From contig JAFZVE010000038.1 in assembly GCA_017617995.1 (NCBI GenBank), positions 1 to 64,000 of the forward strand: DNA of 64,000 nucleotides. Direction: 5' to 3'. Below the pieces are notes generated by a model that was not told the DNA's origin, did not search any database, and saw nothing but the letters and a program-made list of their open reading frames with translations. The translations under genes and the position numbers were made by a program. Positions 36,996 to 43,427 of the stretch are shown here, piece after piece. Position 1 is the first letter of the stretch; each line of letters starts with the position of its first letter. The DNA is from Clostridiales bacterium (GTDB lineage Bacteria; Bacillota; Clostridia; Saccharofermentanales; Saccharofermentanaceae).

Positions 36996-37457
36996 TTAAA
37001 ATCTGATCGTACGCTGGGCCTTGGCGATCTGCGACCATTCGAGACGAACCGTCGTATCTCCCGTGGCAAGAACCAGTTCCTCTTCCGTCGCACTCTCGAT
37101 CACGCCCTCCAGTTTCTTACTGCCGTCGATCGGAGCAAAGAGTGAGACCTCGATCTCTTCTCCCTGATGACGGACATAGTCGGAAAGTGAAGTGAACGGT
37201 CGGGTGGCACCCGGCGAAGAAACCTCAAAGTAATCCGGATCTGCGTGGAGTTTGTCGTCGAACACGGTATCTACCGCACGGCTGACTGCTTCACAGTCCT
37301 CGATGGAGATACCGCCACGCTTGTCGATGAAAAGCCGGAGGAAGTAATACTGTCCTTCCTTCTTGTATTCACAGTCCACCAGATCAAAGCCCATCTCTTT
37401 TACGATCGGCTCTGCGAGTTCAAATGCTTCCTGTGCGACCTTTGATCTTCCAGCCAT
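36996..37457 (-). CDS. rimP: Ribosome maturation factor RimP
   Basis: 30S-subunit maturation factor, first gene of the nusA-infB operon. Protein of 153 aa with EPIVKEMGFDLVDCEYKKEG, the SRAVDTVFDD region and the C-terminal SH3-like part. The start at 37457 (MAGRSK) has AAAAGGAGG upstream; a longer in-frame start runs back through the leader hairpin and promoter and is rejected. Confidence 0.95.
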   Translation of the reverse strand: MAGRSKVAQEAFELAEPIVKEMGFDLVDCEYKKEGQYYFLRLFIDKRGGISIEDCEAVSRAVDTVFDDKLHADPDYFEVSSPGATRPFTSLSDYVRHQGEEIEVSLFAPIDGSKKLEGVIESATEEELVLATGDTTVRLEWSQIAKAQRTIRF

Positions 37458-37478
37458 GCGGCCTCCTTTTCCTTTGAT

Positions 37479-37507
37479 AAACAAAAGAGCGGGCCACGAC
37501 CCACTCT
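37479..37507 (-). terminator. Terminator-like hairpin in the rimP-nusA leader
   Basis: On the minus strand AGAGTGGGT pairs with GCCCGCTCT across a short loop, followed by TTTTGTTT. It lies between the promoter and rimP, so it is an attenuator rather than a gene end. NusA-sensitive leader terminators ahead of rimP-nusA are known in Firmicutes. Confidence 0.75.
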
Positions 37508-37533
37508 CAATGTCAACATCTACCAGCACAAGT

Positions 37534-37562
37534 ATGATACCACTAAAGATAAGCCAATGCAA
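37534..37562 (-). promoter_or_regulatory. Promoter of the rimP-nusA-infB operon
   Basis: On the minus strand: TTGCAT (37557-37562), a 17-base spacer, then TATCAT (37534-37539), preceded by TGG as in extended -10 promoters. Confidence 0.7.
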
Positions 37563-37664
37563 TGATTTTCAGTGTTTTTGGCGCAAATGCGGACAAAAAA
37601 GCCACAGAGCGGTTCCCTTTGTTTTATTTACACAATTTTAATTATCTTTTTCTTGGAAATGCTA

Positions 37665-37693
37665 TTCAAATTATCCAAGTTATCATGTAGAAT
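37665..37693 (+). promoter_or_regulatory. Promoter for the plus-strand P-loop gene
   Basis: TTCAAA (37665-37670), a 17-base spacer, then TAGAAT (37688-37693). It diverges from the rimP promoter; about 100 bases separate the two. Confidence 0.55.
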
Positions 37694-37747
37694 ATAAGTA
37701 ATCCAAGAAACACGTTGGATAATCAACAAATAAGGGAGATGATGCCA

Positions 37748-38152
37748 ATGATAAAGGTAATTGCAGGAGAAAAGGGAACAGGAAAGACAGCGCAGCTCGT
37801 AGAGGAGATCAATGAGCAGGCTACTACGGATAACAATATCGTATGCATCCAGCGCGGACACCGCCTCGACCGTCTTCTGAAATACAGAGTCCGTCTTGTA
37901 GACTTAGATGAATATCCGGTAGAAGGGTTTGAACAGTTCACCAGTTTCGTAGCCGGAATTTGTGCCAAAGATTACGACGTCACACATATTTACGTGGACA
38001 GCATTCTTAAGATCACAGGAGAAACAGATTACGAGAGATTCGGAGCTTTCCTTGATAAGTTCAACGATTTCCTCGGAGACAAGATTACAGCGACAATTAT
38101 CTGCAGCCGCTCGGCGAGCGAACTCCCGGAGAGCGTCACCAAGTACTGCTGA
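37748..38152 (+). CDS. Small P-loop NTPase-like protein, unknown function
   Basis: Protein of 134 aa and the only plus-strand gene in the first 62 kb. It has an N-terminal Walker A (GEKGTGKT, residues 6-13), and a hydrophobic strand ending in aspartate (THIYVDSIL) that could be Walker B. It ends soon after a further strand (ATIICSRSA), so it is much smaller than a normal NTPase. Start choice: GGGAG at about 37734 gives good spacing (9 bases) only to the ATG at 37748; the two ATGs at 37739 and 37742 are too close. It has its own promoter and terminator. I recognise the type from clostridial genomes, where it is sometimes loosely labelled PilT-like, but no function can be given. Confidence 0.75.
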   Translation: MIKVIAGEKGTGKTAQLVEEINEQATTDNNIVCIQRGHRLDRLLKYRVRLVDLDEYPVEGFEQFTSFVAGICAKDYDVTHIYVDSILKITGETDYERFGAFLDKFNDFLGDKITATIICSRSASELPESVTKYC

Positions 38153-38192
38153 GATCATATAGAACGATAGAACATACAATTAAATAACATAC

Positions 38193-38229
38193 GAAGGACC
38201 GTCTTTTCAGGCGGTCCTTCTATTTGTTC
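38193..38229 (+). terminator. Intrinsic terminator after the P-loop gene
   Basis: GAAGGACCG (38193-38201) pairs with CGGTCCTTC (38212-38220), followed by TATTTGTTCTT. It lies in the convergent gap with thrS. On the minus strand the run after the stem is poor in T, so it may serve thrS only weakly. Confidence 0.8.
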
Positions 38230-38246
38230 TTCTTCCGGAAGCACTT

Positions 38247-40016
38247 TTACTCCGCCGCTTCTTCCCGGATCTTCTCCACGAACTTCTCCACGGCCATCTC
38301 ACCGAGTTCCTGCTTATCCTGATCCAGATCGCGGCTTCTTACCGAAACGGAGTGGTTGGCCGCCTCCTTTTCACCGACCACGAGAAGATAAGGCACGCGT
38401 TCCATCTTCGCCGCACGGATCTTGTACCCGAGTTTTTCGTCGGACTCATCTACTTCTACACGGATGCCCGCCTCGCGAAGTTTCAAGGCCAGAGCTTTAC
38501 CATATTCCAGATACTTATCCGACACAGGCAGGATCTTTGCCTGCACAGGAGAGAGCCACACCGGGAACTTACCCGCATAGTGCTCGATCAGGATGCCGAT
38601 AAACCGGTCGATCGATCCGAATACCACGCGGTGCAGCATGATCGGTCTGTGCCTCTCCCCGTCCTGACCGATATAGTCGAGGTCGAACCGCTGTGGCAGC
38701 TGAAAGTCGAGCTGGATCGTGCCGCACTGCCACGTTCTTCCGATCGAGTCCTTGATGTGAAAGTCCAGTTTCGGTCCGTAAAAAGCACCGTCGCCTTCGT
38801 TGATCTCGTACGGCTTCCCTACACCCTCGACTGCAGCCTTGAGAGAGGCGATCGCGAGCTCCCACTCCTCATCGCTTCCGATAGAGTTCTCGGGTCTCGT
38901 CGACAGCTCGATCTCATATTTAAATCCGAACCGCTCATAAAACTCATCGATCAGACGCATGACGCCCTGGATCTCCGGCATCACCTGGTCTTCTCTCATG
39001 AAGATATGCGCATCGTCCTGCGTGAAGCATCTCGCACGCATCAGGCCGTGGAGCGTGCCGGACTTCTCTGCGCGGTGTACGATCCCGAGCTCGGCGACTC
39101 TCATCGGGAACTCCTTGTAGGAGTGCTGCTTCGACTTATAGACCAGCATCCCTCCCGGACAGTTCATGGGCTTGATCGCATAGTCCGTATCGTCGACACT
39201 CGTCGTATACATGTTCTCTCTATAGTGGTCCCAGTGACCGGATCTTTCCCAGAGCGTCCGCATCAGCATGATCGGCGTACTGATCTCCTCATAGCCCTCG
39301 CGCGAATGGATCTTTCTCCAGTAGTCGATCAGAAGGTTTTTCAGGATCAGCCCCTTCGGGAAATAAAACGGAAGTCCCGGACCTTCCTCCATCAGCGCGA
39401 AAAGCTCCAGTTCTTTTCCGAGTTTTCTGTGATCTCTTGCCTTCGCCTCTTCGAGCTGCTTGAGATACTCCTGAAGCATCGATGCTTTCGCGAATGAGAT
39501 ACCGTAGATCCTCGTGAGCATCGGGTTCTTCTCACTGCCGCGCCAGTATGCACCGGCCACCGACAGAAGCTTTATTGCCTTGATGTGGCTGACATTTCCG
39601 ATATGGGGTCCCGCGCAGAACTCGGCGTAGTCGCCCTGCTTATAGAACGTGATCTGCTCGTCATCCGGGATCTCCGAGATGAGCTCCATCTTATAGGACT
39701 CTCCCCTCTCCTTCATGTACTCGTACGCTTCTTCTTTCGACATGTCGTAGACCGAGAGCACGAGGGATTCCCTGACGATCTCCTTCATCATCTCCTCGAC
39801 CTTCGCGAGGTGCTCCTCCGAAAACGGAAATCCGAAGTCGAAGTCATAGTAGAATCCGTTCTCGATCGCAGGCCCTATCCCGCACTTTGCCTCCGGATAG
39901 AGGCGCTTGACCGCCTGGGCCAGCACGTGTGCACTCGTATGCCAGAATGCCTTCCTGCCTTCTTTACTTTCGAAGTCCATCTCCAGTACCTGTTGATCAT
40001 TTCTTAAAACCTTCAT
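38247..40016 (-). CDS. thrS: Threonyl-tRNA synthetase lacking the TGS domain
   Basis: Class II synthetase of 589 aa. The editing domain (HTSAHVLAQAVKRLYP; FCAGPH) is intact. So are the catalytic zinc ligands and motifs: MNCPGGMLVY with the zinc cysteine, RCFTQDDAHIF, and HRVVFGSIDRF. The anticodon-binding domain follows. Most bacterial ThrRS are about 640 aa and begin with a TGS domain of some 60 residues; here only about 25 residues precede the editing domain. The ATG at 40016 has AAAAGGAGG upstream and sits after the T-box, so the short form is not an annotation error. A Thr T-box controls it. Confidence 0.96.
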   Translation of the reverse strand: MKVLRNDQQVLEMDFESKEGRKAFWHTSAHVLAQAVKRLYPEAKCGIGPAIENGFYYDFDFGFPFSEEHLAKVEEMMKEIVRESLVLSVYDMSKEEAYEYMKERGESYKMELISEIPDDEQITFYKQGDYAEFCAGPHIGNVSHIKAIKLLSVAGAYWRGSEKNPMLTRIYGISFAKASMLQEYLKQLEEAKARDHRKLGKELELFALMEEGPGLPFYFPKGLILKNLLIDYWRKIHSREGYEEISTPIMLMRTLWERSGHWDHYRENMYTTSVDDTDYAIKPMNCPGGMLVYKSKQHSYKEFPMRVAELGIVHRAEKSGTLHGLMRARCFTQDDAHIFMREDQVMPEIQGVMRLIDEFYERFGFKYEIELSTRPENSIGSDEEWELAIASLKAAVEGVGKPYEINEGDGAFYGPKLDFHIKDSIGRTWQCGTIQLDFQLPQRFDLDYIGQDGERHRPIMLHRVVFGSIDRFIGILIEHYAGKFPVWLSPVQAKILPVSDKYLEYGKALALKLREAGIRVEVDESDEKLGYKIRAAKMERVPYLLVVGEKEAANHSVSVRSRDLDQDKQELGEMAVEKFVEKIREEAAE

Positions 40017-40066
40017 GTGTGTTGCCTCCTTTTACATAAATCAATAGGTGTATGTTCGCAACAACA

Positions 40067-40327
40067 TAAGAAAAGCACCCGAAAAGACCGATCACGATCT
40101 TTAAGGGTGCTATTAGCACGGTTCCACCTTAACTTTTCACTTCAGATTCCAACAAATCCTAGCCTTTAACGCAGACATACGGTAACGCTTACTTGAGTCT
40201 TTCAGCACTACAGCTCGGGAATGGTTTTCGTCCGGGATCCTCATAAGTGACTTCCAGCGATATGTCACTCTCTCTGGCTGACTTTCTTCGGACTACTCTT
40301 TTCCGTCATTGCTTTTCTTATGTTATT
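40067..40327 (-). promoter_or_regulatory. T-box riboswitch leader, tRNA-Thr sensor, for thrS
   Basis: On the minus strand the core AGGTGGAACCGTGCTA lies at 40113-40129. It is followed by the terminator stem AGCACCC/GGGTGCT (40074-40111) and TTTTCTTAT. The probable specifier is ACC (Thr) at 40223-40225, followed by A-TTCCCGAG. The specifier matches the gene it controls. Confidence 0.93.
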
Positions 40328-40333
40328 GGCTTG

Positions 40334-40362
40334 ATGGTAACAGCAATAAAATCGCCTGTCAA
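40334..40362 (-). promoter_or_regulatory. thrS promoter
   Basis: On the minus strand: TTGACA (40357-40362), a 17-base spacer, then TACCAT (40334-40339), immediately ahead of the T-box leader. Confidence 0.75.
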
Positions 40363-40410
40363 TACCCCGACGGTTTATTCAAAGAACCTTCGGGATATGT
40401 ATCCGGCTGC

Positions 40411-40446
40411 CATAACAAAAAGGCCGTCTCCGAAGAGACGACCTTT
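40411..40446 (-). terminator. Intrinsic terminator after the SPFH gene
   Basis: On the minus strand AAAGGTCGTCTC, a TTCG tetraloop and GAGACGGCCTTT, followed by TTTGTT. It marks the end of the uvrB/dnaE-to-SPFH run, 45 bases after the SPFH stop. Confidence 0.92.
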
Positions 40447-40490
40447 CTGATTTTGACTTTCTAAGTCTGATCCGATATGGATCCGGATCA

Positions 40491-41825
40491 TTAGCCCTGA
40501 GGCTGACCGCACTCACCGCAGAACTTGCCGGTGTTGCCTGTCTTACCGCACTTGCTGCATGTCCAGCCTGCTGCATCTGCCGGCTTCGGAGAACCGCAGT
40601 TCGCGCAGAACTTTCCGGTGTTACCGGACTGACCGCAAGAGCATGCCCACGTACCCGGATCAGCCGGCTTCGGGGAACCGCAGTTCGCACAGAACTTGCC
40701 CTGGTTGCCGCCCTGACCGCAGGAGCATGTCCAGCCTGCTGCCGCTGCCGGAGCTGCGGCCTGCTGCTGCATCTGCTGTTGCTGCTGCATCATCTGCTGC
40801 TGCTGGAGGAATGCCATACCCTGGTTGCCCGGGTTCATAGCACTGCCGTTGAAACCACCAACGAGACCCACGCCCATCATCGCTGTGCCAGCACCTGCCT
40901 GGTTGCCTGCAGCAGTCTTCATGGCATCGACGGAACCCTTGATCTGGTAACCTGCAGCCATCTGCGGGTTGTTACCAAACATAAGACCATCGTCCATGTC
41001 CTGGATTCTCTTTCTGGACTCGTCGTCCGGGGTAACCGACATAACAGCAACCTTCTCAACGATCATACCACGACCCTGGAGCCAATCTTCGTCCAGAACT
41101 TCGTTCATGTACTTAGCGAGCTTGACCTGCTGGCTCTGAAGTCTGTTGTACTGAACATCTTCTCCGCCGGCACCCATCTTGTTGAGCGCTTCGCCGAGGT
41201 ACATCAGGAACTCAGCCTTAGCCTGACCGGGCTGGCCATTCTTACCCATCAGCTCATCACGGCGATAATCACCGGAGACGTTACCTGCGATGTTCTTGAA
41301 GAATGTTACCGGGTCAACGATCTTAAAGGAGAACGTACCGTTCATTCTGATGTAGATACCACGATATGTCGGGTCATCGTACGGAAGCGGAGACGCTGTA
41401 CCGAACTTGTTGTCAACCATCTCGAGCATATTGACGAAGTAGACTCTCTGTTGTGTGAGGGCCTCACCGCCGGCCTTAATACGGTTCCAGATGTCACCGC
41501 AGGACTTCTTCACGCCATCGAGGAATCCGCTTGCACCGAAGCAGGACGGAGCCGAAGAAGTATCCCATGTATACATACCGGCCTCTGTAGTGAAGTCTAC
41601 GACACGACCATTGTCAACGAGGATAAGAGCGGTTCCTTCCGGAACAGCGATCTTAGAACCGTTGGAGATGATCTCCGCGTCACCTTTGTTGCTGCCGTTA
41701 CGCATGACTTTCGCACCGCGGCGAAGAAGTACTTCCTGACCCAGAGAGTCACAGGTGAAGAACTCGAGATACTGATCTCTTAAGTTTCCGCCAACAGCTT
41801 GAATTGCAGCTTTAATTAATCCCAT
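40491..41825 (-). CDS. SPFH-domain protein with triple zinc ribbon (YdjI-like)
   Basis: Protein of 444 aa. The N-terminal 320 or so residues resemble the SPFH/Band-7 'virion core-like' family (B. subtilis YdjI): LEFFTCDSLGQEVLLRRGAKV, GTALILVDNGRVVDF, YFVNMLEM. A Gln/Met- then Ala-rich linker follows (MMQQQQQMQQQ), and then three zinc ribbons in tandem. The ATG at 41825 has GGGAGGAGA upstream; a 36-residue in-frame extension overlaps the upstream gene and is rejected. YdjI-type proteins act with PspA-like envelope-stress systems; here the partners are the two genes just upstream. No PspA homologue is in the window. Confidence 0.88.
   Translation of the reverse strand: MGLIKAAIQAVGGNLRDQYLEFFTCDSLGQEVLLRRGAKVMRNGSNKGDAEIISNGSKIAVPEGTALILVDNGRVVDFTTEAGMYTWDTSSAPSCFGASGFLDGVKKSCGDIWNRIKAGGEALTQQRVYFVNMLEMVDNKFGTASPLPYDDPTYRGIYIRMNGTFSFKIVDPVTFFKNIAGNVSGDYRRDELMGKNGQPGQAKAEFLMYLGEALNKMGAGGEDVQYNRLQSQQVKLAKYMNEVLDEDWLQGRGMIVEKVAVMSVTPDDESRKRIQDMDDGLMFGNNPQMAAGYQIKGSVDAMKTAAGNQAGAGTAMMGVGLVGGFNGSAMNPGNQGMAFLQQQQMMQQQQQMQQQAAAPAAAAGWTCSCGQGGNQGKFCANCGSPKPADPGTWACSCGQSGNTGKFCANCGSPKPADAAGWTCSKCGKTGNTGKFCGECGQPQG
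40494..40733 (-). repeat. Three tandem zinc-ribbon repeats, 84-base period
   Basis: The C-terminus of the SPFH protein consists of three copies of W-x-C-(S/x)-C-G-x2-G-N-x-G-K-F-C-x2-C-G-x-P. The first two are 28 codons each and nearly identical, including the SPKPAD spacer. The third is 24 codons and has CSKCGK. The near identity of copies 1 and 2 suggests recent duplication or gene conversion. Confidence 0.85.
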
Positions 41826-41853
41826 TGTTATCTCCTCCCTACAAGAAAAAATT

Positions 41854-42684
41854 TCATATCTCGACCAACTTATCGACAAGCCAGATTCGCATATCCACTG
41901 TCTTGATCGCCGTACCGCAGAAACTGCAGACATCCGTTCCCAGATGCTTAACCGCAGCGCCGCAATGTGGACAGGTGAAGCCTACTCCTCTGATGTCTTC
42001 CCTTGCGAACCGATCTGCATCGAGTATGTTAATTACTTTTGCGTTGTATCGGGTTTGCGTAGGAGTCGCTCGATTGCCTGATATAAATTTACCATTTCTT
42101 TCCTGGTATTGCAAACATTGTATTGAGTATTGGAAGGTGATTTCTACGGTCGAAGAGGTCTTTTGATACTCGTTAATTCCGCTTTTATGCACGATTACAT
42201 CACGGTAGACGAAAGTTTTGCCTTCGGCCCTTGCCGATTCCACTTTATGCCACAGTTCTTCGGACAGTGAACGGGTCACACCGATACCGCAGGCAGCAAG
42301 TTCAGCCTGGATCCGGTCGATGGTATCACCGTTGCCGGAAGTCGTCATCTGCATCAGAAGATCCATACTCTTGACCAGTACGGCCTGGACAGCTGAGCGC
42401 ATCTCCGAGAGATTCAGATCCGGGAAATCCCTGTTGATCCTCGGAGTCAGCACTTCCGACAGATCCGAGACAGACTTCGGAGACGAGAACACCTGGTTCA
42501 TCTTAAAGTCCTCCGGCCCGACTTTCCCTTCGCGGACCTCCTGCTTGACGCCGTTCATGATCTGTCCGAGAAGAGAATTCCTCCAGGCACGGGTGATACT
42601 TCTCACGATCCCGATTCCGCCGAGGACCACCAGCAGTCCGCCGATCACACAGATTCCTACGATTGTTAAGGTTCCACCAGGCAT
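41854..42684 (-). CDS. Membrane-anchored zinc-ribbon protein
   Basis: Protein of 276 aa: one N-terminal membrane segment (TLTIVGICVIGGLLVVLGGIGIV), a region of about 200 residues whose second half (about residues 150-215, VIVHKSGINEYQKTSSTVEITFQ) resembles the Tim44-like fold only loosely, then a C-terminal zinc ribbon (CPHCG...CSFCG). It lies 28 bases before the SPFH gene and 12 bases after the NTPase gene, with AGGAGGAG upstream of its ATG. I do not recognise a precise family. The three genes look like a functional unit. Confidence 0.7.
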   Translation of the reverse strand: MPGGTLTIVGICVIGGLLVVLGGIGIVRSITRAWRNSLLGQIMNGVKQEVREGKVGPEDFKMNQVFSSPKSVSDLSEVLTPRINRDFPDLNLSEMRSAVQAVLVKSMDLLMQMTTSGNGDTIDRIQAELAACGIGVTRSLSEELWHKVESARAEGKTFVYRDVIVHKSGINEYQKTSSTVEITFQYSIQCLQYQERNGKFISGNRATPTQTRYNAKVINILDADRFAREDIRGVGFTCPHCGAAVKHLGTDVCSFCGTAIKTVDMRIWLVDKLVEI

Positions 42685-42696
42685 ATCGTCTCCTCC

Positions 42697-43389
42697 TTAA
42701 TACTTATACAGAACTTTACGGTCCATCTGAAGAACCGGAATACCGGCCGGAGTCTTCTCCTTCCAAGTCTCAGGAAGCACATTCTCGAGTCCCGTCTGGT
42801 ATACGATCGGAATGCCGGTCAGTTCCGAAGCAGCCAGAAGGACCTGCTCCCCTTCTTCGAGTTCTTCTTCCGTCGTTTCTTCGAGAAGGTTCGAGTTGTT
42901 GATGAATCCTGAGATCGGAAGACGCGCCGCCTCGGAAAGCTCCGCGCACATCTCTTTGATACCCTCCGGATCCGATGTGAACGGACGGAATGCATTGACC
43001 ACCATGTACACACGGTACTCGATGTTCTTAAAACGGCTGAGCATCGCACCGAGCACTCTCGCGCCGAGGTCTTCTCCACCGATGTCAAATACCGCTACCG
43101 TATCCGGCATGTCAAACGCCGAGTACACCTCACCTGAAAGGGCCGGCACATCGACATTCGTGTTCGCATACTCCGGCACGATCACGTGGATCCCCTCCGC
43201 CTCGAGTGCATCCTTCGCATCTGCCGATCGGTAATACGGATTCACGATATCAAGGTCCGCGAGCATCACCTTCGCCGACGGATCTTCCTGCTTCAGCATA
43301 TGCGCGAAGTGCACGGACACCTCGGATTTTCCGGACCCGTACGCCCCGACGAACACATATAATCTAACTCTCTTATTCTCTTCAGTCAT
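42697..43389 (-). CDS. P-loop NTPase, MinD/ParA- or MipZ-like, unknown role
   Basis: Protein of 230 aa with an N-terminal Walker A GAYGSGKSEVSVHFA (about residues 16-30), followed by a SIMIBI-type layout: ADLDIVNPYYRSADA (switch-I/A'-like) and VAVFDIGGEDLGARVLG (Walker B/switch II, DIGGxD). The Walker A lacks the deviant KGG lysine of true ParA proteins, so it may be related to nucleotide-dependent regulators rather than to partition ATPases. It starts the three-gene NTPase/zinc-ribbon/SPFH group, 38 bases after mutS2, with AAGGAGGAAG upstream of its ATG. Confidence 0.7.
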   Translation of the reverse strand: MTEENKRVRLYVFVGAYGSGKSEVSVHFAHMLKQEDPSAKVMLADLDIVNPYYRSADAKDALEAEGIHVIVPEYANTNVDVPALSGEVYSAFDMPDTVAVFDIGGEDLGARVLGAMLSRFKNIEYRVYMVVNAFRPFTSDPEGIKEMCAELSEAARLPISGFINNSNLLEETTEEELEEGEQVLLAASELTGIPIVYQTGLENVLPETWKEKTPAGIPVLQMDRKVLYKY

Positions 43390-43427
43390 TTCTTCCTCCT
43401 TGCTTCTTCTTCGGGAGAAGCACTATC

